64,000 nucleotides of DNA from Rhodopseudomonas palustris (lineage in GTDB: Bacteria > Pseudomonadota > Alphaproteobacteria > Rhizobiales > Xanthobacteraceae). The position numbers and the translations under genes are program-made. Location: NCBI GenBank assembly GCA_016215605.1, contig JACRJB010000007.1:62001-126000 (forward strand). The letters run 5' to 3'. Position 1 is the stretch's first letter, and every line of letters begins with the position of its first letter. Shown here piece by piece: positions 48,599 to 58,108 of the stretch. The notes below the pieces were generated by a model, which was not told where the DNA came from, searched no databases, and saw only the letters and a program-made list of their open reading frames with translations.

Positions 48599-49715
48599 AG
48601 GTTTCCTTGGCAATCAGCAGACGCTGGATCTGGTTGGTCCCTTCCCAGATCTGCGTGATCTTGGAATCTCGCATCATCCGTTCGATGGGGTAGTCCTTGA
48701 GATAGCCGTAGCCGCCGTGCAATTGCACCGCGTCCGTTGAAACCGACATCGCGGCGTCGCTGCACAGCACTTTGGCGAGCGACGCATAGCGACGCGCGTC
48801 CGGATGATTCCGCAAGCGATAATCCACAGCTTGATAGAGCACCGAGCGCGCCGCTTCGACCTTCAAGGCCATGTCGGCGATCATGACGCGCACCGCCTGG
48901 AATCGCGAGATGGTCTGATCGAATTGGCGGCGCTCCTGGGTATATTTCAACGCCTCGTCGAGCGATCCCTGGGCGAGGCCGAGCGCATGGGCGGCGATCG
49001 TCAGCCGGGAGTTGTGCAGCATCTCGACGATGTATTCGCCGCCACGAGCCGGATCGCCGACCACGCGGCCGGCGGGCACGCGGCAGCCGTCGAGAATGAC
49101 GTCTGCGGTCGGGCTGCCGCGCATGCCCATCTTGTCCTCGGCCTTGCCGAAACGAATCCCGGGATCGTCGCGGTGGATCATGAAGATGCCGAAGGTCTTT
49201 TCGCCGGTCCGGGCGAAGATCAGATACCAGTCGGCCCACCCCGCATTGGTGATGAACCGCTTGGTGCCGTCCAGTACCCAATCGGTGCCGTCGGACTTGG
49301 CGCTGGTGCGGGCGCCCATCAGGTTGGATCCGCCTTGCGGCTCGGTCAGGCCCCATGCGCCCCGCATTTCACCGCGGCAGATCGGCGGCAGCACGAGCTC
49401 CTGGATCTCGGGAGATCCGTATTTCACGATCCCCTCGAGAACCCAACCGCTGGTAATGGTGAGGGACGCCGAGGCGCAGCCGCGGGCGAGTTCCTCGGTG
49501 GTGATCACCTGGGCAAACAGGTCGCCGTCCGATCCTCCCAGCCTCTCCGGAAACGGCAAGCCGGGAAGGCCGAGCGACAGCGCGGCGGTGATCGCCTCGA
49601 TCGGCGGTCGCCCCTCACGGTCGACCGCGGCGGCGTGCGGCGCCACATCACGCTCGACGAAGCGTCGAAGATTGTTGCGAAAGTCCTGGTAGTTGCCTTC
49701 TTCTGCGAGGCGCAT
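48585..49715 (-). CDS. Acyl-CoA dehydrogenase
   Basis: 376 residues, GGGAG before the ATG. Standard fold: N-terminal helices (FVERDVAPHAAAVDREG), AWGLTEPQGGSN (FAD/substrate), KRFITNAGWADWYLIFA, RRQFDQTISRFQAVRVMIAD, LHGGYGYLKDYPIERMMRDS, and the catalytic Glu in ITQIWEGTNQIQ. It oxidises an acyl-CoA to the 2-enoyl-CoA with FAD, passing electrons to ETF. The substrate is probably a short or branched/aryl acyl-CoA. Confidence 0.95.
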   Translation of the reverse strand: MRLAEEGNYQDFRNNLRRFVERDVAPHAAAVDREGRPPIEAITAALSLGLPGLPFPERLGGSDGDLFAQVITTEELARGCASASLTITSGWVLEGIVKYGSPEIQELVLPPICRGEMRGAWGLTEPQGGSNLMGARTSAKSDGTDWVLDGTKRFITNAGWADWYLIFARTGEKTFGIFMIHRDDPGIRFGKAEDKMGMRGSPTADVILDGCRVPAGRVVGDPARGGEYIVEMLHNSRLTIAAHALGLAQGSLDEALKYTQERRQFDQTISRFQAVRVMIADMALKVEAARSVLYQAVDYRLRNHPDARRYASLAKVLCSDAAMSVSTDAVQLHGGYGYLKDYPIERMMRDSKITQIWEGTNQIQRLLIAKETYASC

Positions 49716-49745
49716 GTCGTGTCTCCCTAGGTTTTATTAGAAGGG

Positions 49746-50903
49746 TCAGCCGTTGAACGCCGGGGGCCAGCCGAGCCCGATTTCGCGGCCGCGTTCATCG
49801 GCTGGGCTCGCTGCCGCGATCTGCGCGGCGCCGAGGCCGAGCGCTTCGAGGACCTCGACGCTGCGGTCGCTGGTATCGTTGGGGCAGGGTGCAATCGGCG
49901 TGCGGCTGAAGCGGGGAATTGCCGGCACCACGAACCGGCCGTCCTGCTGCTCGCCGCGCGTGCGGATCTGCGGGTCGTCCCACACCTCGTGCGGCAGCAG
50001 CACCGGCGTCACGCAGGCCTGCTTGCCTTCGAACAATGCCGCCCACGCATCGCGCGGCTGCGATCGGAAGGCGGCGTCGAGTTGCCGCTCGATCTCGGGC
50101 CAGGTGCGGCGATCCATGTGGTCGGGCAGGGCGCCGAGGTCCAGCGTTGTCCACAGCGCAGCGAAGAATTGCGGCTCGAGCGAGCCGACCGCGACGTGGC
50201 CGCCGTCGGCGCATTCGTAGCAACGATAGAACGGCGCATTTCCGGCGATCAGTCCGTCGCCGCGTCCCGGCATCGCTTCGGTACGCCACACCGGGAAGTG
50301 CATCGCGATCAGCGACAGGCAGCCGTCGACCATGGCGGCATCGATTCGCTGGCCCAGGCCGGTGCGCGACCGCTCGTGAAGCGCCGCCAGAATGCCGATC
50401 ACTGCCAGCATGCCGCCGCCGGCCATGTCGGCGATGGCGTTCAGCGGCAGCGTCGGCGGTCGGTCGACCGGCCCGATCGAACCGAGCACGCCGGTGTAGG
50501 CGAGGTAGTTGATATCATGGCCCGCTTCCTGCGCGCGCGGCCCGTCCTGGCCGTATCCGGTGAGCGAGCAGTAGATCAGTCCGGGATTGGTCGACGACAG
50601 CGCCTCGTAGCCGGCGCCGAGCCGATCGGCAACGCCGGGGCGAAAGCCTTCGAGGACGACGTCCGCGGTCGCTGCGAGCCGTTGCAGAGCGTCGCGGCCC
50701 TCGGGCGACTTCAGATCGAGCGTGATGAACGTCTTGCCGCGGGCAAACGTCGATACGGGCGGACCGGCGCGTCCGCCACCGACGACGATGACCTCCGCGC
50801 CGAGATCGGACAACAGCATCGTGCCGTAGGGGCCCGGCGCCAACCGGGTGAGATCGACGATGCGAATGCCCGTCAGCGGGCGTTTGGACTGTGTAGCTGT
50901 CAT
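49746..50903 (-). CDS. CaiB/BaiF family, alpha-methylacyl-CoA racemase-like
   Basis: 385 residues from the ATG at 50903 (AAGGAAGG upstream). The family fold is clear (GIRIVDLTRLAPGPYGTMLLSD, FRPGVADRLG). The AMACR-type catalytic set is present: H129-D130 in EAGHDINYLAYTG and D159 in NAIADMAGGG. It may therefore be a 2-methylacyl-CoA racemase rather than a CoA-transferase; the second CaiB/BaiF protein at 56881 lacks the HD pair. First gene of the leftward operon. Confidence 0.88.
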   Translation of the reverse strand: MTATQSKRPLTGIRIVDLTRLAPGPYGTMLLSDLGAEVIVVGGGRAGPPVSTFARGKTFITLDLKSPEGRDALQRLAATADVVLEGFRPGVADRLGAGYEALSSTNPGLIYCSLTGYGQDGPRAQEAGHDINYLAYTGVLGSIGPVDRPPTLPLNAIADMAGGGMLAVIGILAALHERSRTGLGQRIDAAMVDGCLSLIAMHFPVWRTEAMPGRGDGLIAGNAPFYRCYECADGGHVAVGSLEPQFFAALWTTLDLGALPDHMDRRTWPEIERQLDAAFRSQPRDAWAALFEGKQACVTPVLLPHEVWDDPQIRTRGEQQDGRFVVPAIPRFSRTPIAPCPNDTSDRSVEVLEALGLGAAQIAAASPADERGREIGLGWPPAFNG

Positions 50904-51018
50904 GGCCTTCCTTGTTGTTCCCACTCGGTTGTCCCGCCCGACCGATCGCTTTCGTGCGCGAGGTGCCGGATGCCTCTTGCGTCAGCCCGCCGCCGCCTAT
51001 ACGATCGCTTCAACAAAA

Positions 51019-51038
51019 CATACCGGCTGGATAGTATG
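51019..51038. promoter_or_regulatory. Inverted repeat CATAC-N10-GTATG, candidate TetR operator
   Basis: CATACCGGCTGGATAGTATG lies in the 377-nt region between the divergent catabolic operons, about 116 nt upstream of the leftward start and 243 nt upstream of the rightward one. The rest of this region holds no gene. The architecture suits a single operator controlling both directions. Confidence 0.45.
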
Positions 51039-51280
51039 GGCCGGAGGCGAGGAAAGACGCAAGAGGAGTTCGGCAGCGATATGACTGCTCAATTCAATGC
51101 ACATGATCTTTGCGCCCGCAGGGGAATGGCGCTGCACCGGCTCGCTGGGCAGTGCCGCGCCGCCGCTCGCGCAGCGCAATTGCGACGACTGCCGGGTCGT
51201 GGGCGTGCCGTGGCGCCGTTCGGGATGCCGAGGGCGTCGGTTCGTTTCCTTGAATGTGGCTGGAATGCAGGAGCTGTGTT

Positions 51281-52312
51281 GTGAGTGCGATTGATCTCGA
51301 CATGTTGGTGAAGAAAGTGACCGATTACATCCTGGCTCATCCTTACGAGCGGGATGTCTGGGAGAAGGCGCCTGCGATCACCGGCATCCTGCGCTGGAAC
51401 GACGACAAGGCGATCGCCGTCGCCAAGGCGTGGGTCGATCGCGCCGTCGATATGCAGTCGAGCCGCGGTTATCTCAGCTACGACGAGCGCATCGAATTGG
51501 CGAAGGGGCACGTCGAGGTGTTCTCGCCGACGGCGGCGCTGTCGTCTGCGCTGGGGTATTGCGTGCTCGCCTTCCACGAACGCGCTGCGGAGCCGCGCCT
51601 GCTCGAGGCTGCGCATTTGCAGGCCAAGGCGATGCTCGCCGCGCCGCGCACCCGCGGCGGTGGCTTCTGGGTCCGCGACGAAGGACCCGAACTGTGGATC
51701 GACTTCATCTACCTGATGTGTCCGTTTCTCGCGCGCCTCGGCCGCCTGACGGGAGACGACAAGCTCATCGACGAGGCGCTGCTGCAGGTCGAGGTCTACG
51801 TGCATCATCTCGTCGACAAGGACGAGAACCTGGCGCGTCACGCCTGGCGCGAAACGCCGAACAGCTTCCTGCAATCGACCTTCTGGTGCCGCGGCAACGG
51901 CTGGCTGACCTGCTGTCTGGTCGATCTGTTGGCCGAGATCGGAGATCATCCCAAGGCGGAGTCGCTGCGCGAACTCGGTCGGCGCGTGTTCGCGGCCATC
52001 GCGGCGCATCAGGATCGCAGCGGCTTCTTCCGAAACATCCTCGACGACACCCACTCCAAATTCGAGGCCTCGGGCACGCTGATGTTCGCCTACAGCGCGG
52101 CGCGGGCGGTGCGGATGGGGTGGCTCGACGCCAAACTCCTGGACAATGCCGAACGCGCGTTCCGCATCGTCGCAGGCTCGGTGGAGCCCGACGGCGCTGT
52201 GCCCGGCGTGCAGGTGCCGCCCGGCGGGCCCGGCGTTCCGTTCGCCACGGCGCTGTACGGCCAGGGCTTCTTCCTGCAGGCGGCGGCCGAACTCAAGGAA
52301 CGTCTCGCCTGA
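51281..52312 (+). CDS. GH105/GH88-like unsaturated glycosyl hydrolase
   Basis: 343 residues from the GTG at 51281 (GGAG 7 nt upstream). An (alpha/alpha)6-barrel hydrolase: the segment GPELWIDFIYLMCPFLARLG carries the catalytic Asp (D141), and STFWCRGNGWLTCCLVDLL and AHQDRSGFFRNILDD are typical of unsaturated rhamnogalacturonyl/glucuronyl hydrolases. No signal peptide, so it acts in the cytoplasm on an imported substrate. It heads the Liv-type import operon with a 44-nt gap to livH, an unusual partnership. The family call is firm, the substrate is not. Confidence 0.85.
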   Translation: MSAIDLDMLVKKVTDYILAHPYERDVWEKAPAITGILRWNDDKAIAVAKAWVDRAVDMQSSRGYLSYDERIELAKGHVEVFSPTAALSSALGYCVLAFHERAAEPRLLEAAHLQAKAMLAAPRTRGGGFWVRDEGPELWIDFIYLMCPFLARLGRLTGDDKLIDEALLQVEVYVHHLVDKDENLARHAWRETPNSFLQSTFWCRGNGWLTCCLVDLLAEIGDHPKAESLRELGRRVFAAIAAHQDRSGFFRNILDDTHSKFEASGTLMFAYSAARAVRMGWLDAKLLDNAERAFRIVAGSVEPDGAVPGVQVPPGGPGVPFATALYGQGFFLQAAAELKERLA

Positions 52313-52356
52313 TCGGGCGAGGCGGCGATCTGCAACAGCAGTGGGCGGAGAGGCAC

Positions 52357-53208
52357 GTGTATCTCGAAATTGTGGCTAACGGACTCTTCCTCGGCGCGAT
52401 CTACGCGCTGTTCGCTGTGCCGATGAGCGTGGTCTGGGTGACGACCGACGTGATCGACGTGTCGATCGGCGCCTACGCGGTCCTCGCCGGCGTCGTCGCG
52501 GCGGTGTTCGGTCTGCCCTATGGCGGACTGCTCGGCATCGCCGCTGCGATGGCGCTGGGCGCGGTGACGGGGGCGATCTTCCTCGGCTTCCACGCCCTGC
52601 GCACCATGAAGGACGCGATGCCGATCGTGCTGGCGACTTTTGCGCTGCTGCTGTTCGTCGAGTCGGCGCTGCTCGTCGCCGTCGGGACCGACAACCAGTT
52701 CGTCGAGCGCGTCCCCGGCATCTGGCTGATCGGCGATTCCGTGATCGGCCGGCAGGGGCTGTTCAATCTCGCCTGCAGCGTGGTGCTGATGCTCGCGCTG
52801 ACCGCGGTGCTGAAGTGGTCGCCTGCGGGTCTGCGGATGAAGGCCTGCGCCATCTCGGCCAAGAACGCGTCGCTCGCCGGCATCCCCGTCAAACGTACGC
52901 AATTCCTCACCTTCGTGCTCTGCGCCGGCATCGCCGGCAGCGGCGGCGTGCTCGCCTCAATGTCGATCGGCATGACCTATGCGAGCGCCTTCACCTTCAC
53001 CACCATCGCGTTCGGCAGCGCTGTGGTGCTCGGCCGCCGCGGTCCACTGCCGGCGTTTCTCGGTGGACTGCTGATCGGTCTTGCGGAGTCGGTCAGCGAA
53101 GCCTTCCTGCCGAACGGCTGGGCGCCCGCGGTGCCGGCGGTTCTCATCATCGTGGTGCTTGCGTCGGGCCGGATGCCGACCGCCGCGTTCTCGGGAGCGC
53201 GGCCATGA
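52357..53208 (+). CDS. livH: Branched-chain amino acid-type ABC permease, LivH
   Basis: 283 residues from the GTG at 52357, with GGAGAGG upstream. About eight transmembrane helices; the family motif near the C-terminus reads FVLCAGIAGSGGVLASMSIG. It forms the membrane channel with LivM. Stop and next start overlap (ATGA). Confidence 0.93.
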   Translation: MYLEIVANGLFLGAIYALFAVPMSVVWVTTDVIDVSIGAYAVLAGVVAAVFGLPYGGLLGIAAAMALGAVTGAIFLGFHALRTMKDAMPIVLATFALLLFVESALLVAVGTDNQFVERVPGIWLIGDSVIGRQGLFNLACSVVLMLALTAVLKWSPAGLRMKACAISAKNASLAGIPVKRTQFLTFVLCAGIAGSGGVLASMSIGMTYASAFTFTTIAFGSAVVLGRRGPLPAFLGGLLIGLAESVSEAFLPNGWAPAVPAVLIIVVLASGRMPTAAFSGARP

Positions 53209-54197
53209 CCGGCTATTCGAAATGGCTCGGCAGCGTCGGTCTGTTGATCGCTGCGATCGCGGGCGTGACCCTGCTCGGTGAGTTTCGGCCGTCGGTGTAT
53301 TCGACGTCGACCACGATCGGCATCTTCGCCTTGCTGGCACTGCCGCTGGGTCTGCTCTATGGTCAGGGCGGCACCGTGTCGCTGGCGCAGGGCGCGTTCG
53401 CGGCGATCGGCGCCTATACGACCGCGATCATCACCACGCGTTTCGGGCTGTCGCCGCTGACGTCGCTGCTTCCCGCGGTGGTGCTGCCGGCGCTGATCGC
53501 CTTCATCATCGCCAAGCCGATCCTGCGGCTGCCCGAACTGTCTTTGGCGCTCGTGACGCTGTCGATCGGCACGGTGGTCGAGGTCGCTTTGCAGCGCGGC
53601 GGCGATCTGACCGGAAGCTTCAACGGCATCAACGGCATTCCGGCGTTGCCGTTCGTGGGCACGTCGCGGATCCGCGCCCACTTCGTCGTCTGGACGGTCG
53701 TCGTGCTGCTGGTGATCGGCTACGTCAACTACATGTCGAGCCTGCGTGGGCGGGCGCTGAATGCGATCCGCACGGATCATCTCCTGGCCCAGGCCATGGG
53801 TGTGAACGTCGCGCTCGATCTGTCGCTGCTGTTCGCGATCACCGCGGGCCTCGCCGGCCTCGGCGGCTGGTTCTACGCCCACACGCTCGGCTACGTCGCG
53901 CCCGACTCTCTGTCGATCGCGCTGTCGGCGAACGTGTTGTTCATGGTGGTGCTGGGCGGTCGCAAATCGGTGCTCGGACCGATCATCGGTGCGGCGATCT
54001 TCACGCTCGCCAGCGACTTCCTGCCGGGTACCGAAAGTCAGGGCATGTTCTTCGGCGGCATCCTCATTCTCGTCCTGCTGTTCTCGCCGGACGGGTTGAT
54101 GACGCTGGTGCCGCGACGCTGGCGGCAGCGCTCCACATCGGTGGCGGCATTGTCGGCGAAGCCAAATCCCGTCGTGCCATCGGGAGCGGTGCAATGA
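53205..54197 (+). CDS. livM: Branched-chain amino acid-type ABC permease, LivM
   Basis: 330 residues, about nine helices. GLLYGQGGTVSLAQGAFAAI and FAITAGLAGLGGWFYAHTLG are the LivM signatures. The overlap with livH and livG (4 nt each) shows translational coupling. Confidence 0.94.
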   Translation: MTGYSKWLGSVGLLIAAIAGVTLLGEFRPSVYSTSTTIGIFALLALPLGLLYGQGGTVSLAQGAFAAIGAYTTAIITTRFGLSPLTSLLPAVVLPALIAFIIAKPILRLPELSLALVTLSIGTVVEVALQRGGDLTGSFNGINGIPALPFVGTSRIRAHFVVWTVVVLLVIGYVNYMSSLRGRALNAIRTDHLLAQAMGVNVALDLSLLFAITAGLAGLGGWFYAHTLGYVAPDSLSIALSANVLFMVVLGGRKSVLGPIIGAAIFTLASDFLPGTESQGMFFGGILILVLLFSPDGLMTLVPRRWRQRSTSVAALSAKPNPVVPSGAVQ

Positions 54198-54961
54198 GTT
54201 TGGAAGCCCACAACATCAGCATCGCGTTCGGCGGCCTGAAGGTGCTGAAGGACGTCAGCGTCGCGGTCCAGCCCGGCGTGATCACCGGTCTGGTCGGCCC
54301 CAACGGGGCCGGCAAGACGACGCTGTTCAATTGCCTGACGGGAGTCGCGCAGCCGCAGCAGGGCGTGGTGCGGCTCGATGGCGAGGACATCTCGGTCTAT
54401 CCGCTGTACAGGCGGATCCAGCTCGGTGTGTCGCGCACCTTCCAGACGCCGCGGCTCGACCTCGACGCCAGCGTGCTCGATGCGGTGATGATGGGGTTCT
54501 ACAGCCGCAACAAGCCGTCGCTGTTCGGCGCTGCGGTGTCGCTGCCGTCGCGCCGCAGGCTGGAACGGCAACTACGTGCCCAGGCCGAACGCCTGATCCT
54601 GCAGTTCGAACTCACCGCCGATCCGTACCAGCGCTCCGGTGCGTTGTCGCTCGGACGGCTGCGATTGCTCGAGGTCGCGCGCGCGATCGCCAGCAGCCCG
54701 AAATATCTGTTGCTGGACGAGCCGGCAGCCGGCGTCGACGAGCACGATCGCGCGCTGCTGGCCAAGGCCATCCGTCGTGCGGCCGGCGATGAGATCGGCG
54801 TCCTGCTCGTCGAGCACAATGTCGGCTTCATCGCCGAACTCAGCGACCACATGGTGGCGATGGTTCGCGGTGAAATCGTCGCCGCAGGAAAGCCGCATGA
54901 CGTCGTTCGCGACGAGCAGGTCGTCACCGCCTATCTTGGAGGTCATCGTGTCGCGGCTTGA
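54194..54961 (+). CDS. livG: ABC transporter ATP-binding protein, LivG
   Basis: 255 residues. Walker A GPNGAGKTTLFNCLTG, Q-loop SRTFQTPRL, signature ALSLGRLRLLEVARAI (degenerate: LSLGR instead of LSGGQ/LSYGQ), Walker B YLLLDEPAAGVDE, and H-loop VEHN. It energises the importer together with LivF. Confidence 0.95.
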   Translation: MSLEAHNISIAFGGLKVLKDVSVAVQPGVITGLVGPNGAGKTTLFNCLTGVAQPQQGVVRLDGEDISVYPLYRRIQLGVSRTFQTPRLDLDASVLDAVMMGFYSRNKPSLFGAAVSLPSRRRLERQLRAQAERLILQFELTADPYQRSGALSLGRLRLLEVARAIASSPKYLLLDEPAAGVDEHDRALLAKAIRRAAGDEIGVLLVEHNVGFIAELSDHMVAMVRGEIVAAGKPHDVVRDEQVVTAYLGGHRVAA

Positions 54962-55706
54962 TACGCAACCGACGCCCGCTGCCGCCACCGGCCTCGTTTG
55001 CGAGCGCATGAGCGCACGCTACGGCAGCCTGACGGTGTGCAACGGCATCAGCTTCTCGATCGCGCCCGGCGAATTGCTCGCCCTGATCGGGCCGAACGGC
55101 GCCGGAAAGACCAGCCTGGTCGGCGCGCTCAACGGCACCGTCAACGGCAGCGGCGAAGTCACGCTCGACGGCCGCCGCATCGATGCTTTGCCGTCGTGGC
55201 GGCGCGTCGGCATCGGCCTGACCACGGTGCCGGATGGCCGAGGTCTGTTTCCGTCGCTCACCGTATCGGACAATCTACGCCTCGGCGCATTGCTGACCGA
55301 AAAGAGCAGGCGCGACGAGGCGCTGACCGGTGCACTCGATCTGTTTCCCTTTCTCAAGGCGCGATGGGGAGATGCGGCGGGCGCATTGAGCGGAGGCCAG
55401 CAGCAGATGCTGGCGATCGCCAAATGTCTGGCCAGCAGTCCGCGCGTGCTGATGCTCGACGAGCCGACCCAGGGGCTGGCGCCGATCATCGTCGACGAAC
55501 TCGCGGAAGTCCTGCGCACGCTTTGCAAGCGCGGCCTGCCGATCCTGCTCGTCGAGCAGAACCATCATCTGGTGGAGACGGTTGCCGACCGCTTCATCGT
55601 GCTGGTGGGAGGAAAGGTCGTGCTCGAAGGCGGCCAGGCCGATCTCGCCGACCGCGACCGCATCGCCAACCTGTATTTGCAGCGCTCGGCTGCAGCCATC
55701 CATTGA
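54948..55706 (+). CDS. livF: ABC transporter ATP-binding protein, LivF
   Basis: 252 residues from the GTG at 54948 (TTGGAGG upstream). Walker A GPNGAGKTSLVGALNG, signature ALSGGQQQMLAIAKCL, Walker B VLMLDEPTQGLAP, H-loop VEQNHH. Overlaps livG by 14 nt. Confidence 0.95.
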   Translation: MSRLDTQPTPAAATGLVCERMSARYGSLTVCNGISFSIAPGELLALIGPNGAGKTSLVGALNGTVNGSGEVTLDGRRIDALPSWRRVGIGLTTVPDGRGLFPSLTVSDNLRLGALLTEKSRRDEALTGALDLFPFLKARWGDAAGALSGGQQQMLAIAKCLASSPRVLMLDEPTQGLAPIIVDELAEVLRTLCKRGLPILLVEQNHHLVETVADRFIVLVGGKVVLEGGQADLADRDRIANLYLQRSAAAIH

Positions 55707-55720
55707 TCGAGGGAGCAACA

Positions 55721-56884
55721 ATGACGAACACCAACCGGATCACCCGCAGAACCGCGCTGGCGCTCGGTCTCGCCGCCACGCTCGCGATGCCGACGCACCT
55801 GCGCGCTGCCGCGCCGAGCGGGGAGCCGCTGCGCATCGCCGTGTTGCTTGCGCTGTCGGGACCTGCGGCTGCTTACGGGGCCGACGAGCGTGCGGCGATC
55901 GAAGCCGTCGTTCAGCGCGCCAACGCCGATGGCGGCATCAACGGCAGGCCGATCGAACTGATCGTCCGCGACACCAAGACCAATCCCACCGAGGCGGCGC
56001 GCCTCGCCAACCAGGTCATCCTCGACGACAAGGTGATCGCGATCATCGGCGCGACTACCGGCTCCGAGACGCTGGCGTTTGCCGACCTCGCCATGCGTTC
56101 GAAAGTGCCGGTGTTCCCCATGGTGGGGACGCAGTCCGTCACCGACCCCAAGGAAGCGTTCTCGAAGTGGATGTTTCGGATGTCGGTGCCGATTTCGACC
56201 GACCTGCCGGCGAGCCGCGATCGCATCATCGCCGACGGTCACAAACGTGTGGCCATCTTCTCCGAGGAGGACGCCTACGGCCAGCAGGCCTCCGCGCTGT
56301 TTGTGAGCATGGCGAAGGAGAAGGGCGGCCTGGAGGTCGTCGAGAACACGTCCGCGCCGAAGGCGGCCACCGACCTGACCGCTCAGGCGATCAAGATCCG
56401 TCGCGCTCAGCCGGATGCGATCTTCCTGGCGACGTCGAGCACCGGCTCCGCCGGCTCCTTCCTGCGCAAGCTGCAGGAGATCGGCGTGAACGTCCCGGTC
56501 TACGGCATGGCCGGGATCGTGCAAAAGCAGATCATCAAGAACGGCGGCAAGGGCGCAGAGAACCTGATTGCGCCCGCGCTGGTCAACCCCGACGAGCCGG
56601 GTCCGCTGACCGATCTGTTCGACCTGTTGAAGGACAATGGTGGCGTGGCCGGCTTCGGGGCGCTGCTCGGCGCCAACGCGGCAGCGACGGTCGTGCAGGC
56701 TCTCAAGGCCGGCGCGACGGACGGGCCCTCGCTCCGCGACAAGGTCGAGACGATGGGCGCGATCAAGGGCTACGCCGCGGCTCCGATCCAGTTCTCGCCG
56801 ACCGATCACGACAGTTGGGGCAAGGACACGCTGATCTTCGTCACCGTGCGCGACGGCAAATTCAAGAACCTGGGCGCGAAATGA
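55721..56884 (+). CDS. livK: Periplasmic ligand-binding protein of the Liv-type importer
   Basis: 387 residues, GGGAGC before the ATG. Export signal NRITRRTALALGLAATLAMP. PLRIAVLLALSGPAAAYGAD is the usual ligand-pocket start, and IAIIGATTGSETLAFADLA and VPVYGMAGIVQKQIIKNGGK follow. Such proteins also bind aromatic and short organic acids, not just amino acids, so the ligand is open. Confidence 0.93.
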   Translation: MTNTNRITRRTALALGLAATLAMPTHLRAAAPSGEPLRIAVLLALSGPAAAYGADERAAIEAVVQRANADGGINGRPIELIVRDTKTNPTEAARLANQVILDDKVIAIIGATTGSETLAFADLAMRSKVPVFPMVGTQSVTDPKEAFSKWMFRMSVPISTDLPASRDRIIADGHKRVAIFSEEDAYGQQASALFVSMAKEKGGLEVVENTSAPKAATDLTAQAIKIRRAQPDAIFLATSSTGSAGSFLRKLQEIGVNVPVYGMAGIVQKQIIKNGGKGAENLIAPALVNPDEPGPLTDLFDLLKDNGGVAGFGALLGANAAATVVQALKAGATDGPSLRDKVETMGAIKGYAAAPIQFSPTDHDSWGKDTLIFVTVRDGKFKNLGAK

Positions 56885-58077
56885 CGGCACCGACGTCCCT
56901 TCCACTCAGCGGCGTGCGCGTGCTGGACCTCACGCAGGTCCAGTTCGGGCCGTGCGCGACCCAAGTCCTCGGCGATTTCGGCGCCGAAATCATCAAGATC
57001 GAACGACCAGGCGATGGCGACATCTGCCGCGGCACCGATCCGTTCATCGTCGAGGCGGCCGGCGAGTCGGCTTACTTCATGGGGCTGAACCGGAACAAGC
57101 GCGGCATGGCGCTCAACATGGGAAAGCCCGGCGGTTTCGAGATCGTATCGAAGCTGCTCGATCAAGCGGACGTGCTGGTCCACAATTTTCGGCCCGGCGT
57201 GGCCGAGCGCCTCGGCCTCGGCTACGACAAACTCAAGGAAACGCACCCGCGTCTGATCTACGCCTCAGGGTCCGGCTTCGGTCCGAGCGGGCCGCTGGCG
57301 CACAAGGGCGGCCAGGATTTTCTCGCCCAGTCGCTGTCCGGCCTCGCATCACGCAATCCGGACGCCGAGGGCGTGCCGCAGCTGTTTCCCACCGCGCTCG
57401 GCGATTTCACCTCCGGGATGGTGATGGTGCAGGGGATCCTGATGGCCCTGTATCACCGCGAGCGGACCGGCCTCGGTCAGCGCATCGATGTCTGCCTGCT
57501 CGACGTGCTGGTGACCCTGCAGCAGCAGGAAGTCACGCAGTGGCTGCTGCGGCAGAAGGAAGTCAACTGGGTCAAGCAGAACCTGATCGGGATCTTCCAG
57601 ACCAGGGACGGAGCGGTGACGTTGGTCGGCGTGTTCCGTCCCAATCCGCTCGGCGACATCTGCCGGGCGTTGGATCTCGAAGACTATTCGTCGTGGCCGA
57701 AATACGCGGATCGTGCGTCGTGGGGCCCCAACAGGTCGGCGATCTTCGAGCTGCTCGCGCCAGGCTTCGCCAAGTTCACCACCGCCGAATGCCTCGACCG
57801 GCTCGACGGCGAAGACGTGCTGTGCGCGCCGGTGCTGTCGCTCGGCGAAGCGGTGACGCAACCGCAGATCGAGGCCAACGGACTGATGATCGAGTTCGAC
57901 CATCCGGTACACGGCAAGGTCAGGACCGTCGGCAATCCGTTGAAGATGTCGTCGGTCGCGAAGCTCGCGACCCGCGCCGCCCCGACTCTCGGTCAGCACA
58001 ACGAAGAGGTGCTCGCCGAACTCGGTTACGCAGCCGCCGACATCGAACGTTTGCGCGGCGAAGGCGTGATTTCCTGA
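56881..58077 (+). CDS. CaiB/BaiF family CoA-transferase
   Basis: 398 residues. GVRVLDLTQVQFGPCATQVLGD, NRNKRGMALNM, FRPGVAERLGLGYDKL and TALGDFTSGMVMVQGILMAL, with catalytic Asp D175, form a class III CoA-transferase. It probably moves CoA from a donor acyl-CoA to the imported acid. Its start overlaps the livK stop by 4 nt, tying activation to import. Confidence 0.93.
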   Translation: MTAPTSLPLSGVRVLDLTQVQFGPCATQVLGDFGAEIIKIERPGDGDICRGTDPFIVEAAGESAYFMGLNRNKRGMALNMGKPGGFEIVSKLLDQADVLVHNFRPGVAERLGLGYDKLKETHPRLIYASGSGFGPSGPLAHKGGQDFLAQSLSGLASRNPDAEGVPQLFPTALGDFTSGMVMVQGILMALYHRERTGLGQRIDVCLLDVLVTLQQQEVTQWLLRQKEVNWVKQNLIGIFQTRDGAVTLVGVFRPNPLGDICRALDLEDYSSWPKYADRASWGPNRSAIFELLAPGFAKFTTAECLDRLDGEDVLCAPVLSLGEAVTQPQIEANGLMIEFDHPVHGKVRTVGNPLKMSSVAKLATRAAPTLGQHNEEVLAELGYAAADIERLRGEGVIS

Positions 58078-58108
58078 GCGTCTGCATTCTCCGAACCAAG
58101 GATCGATC

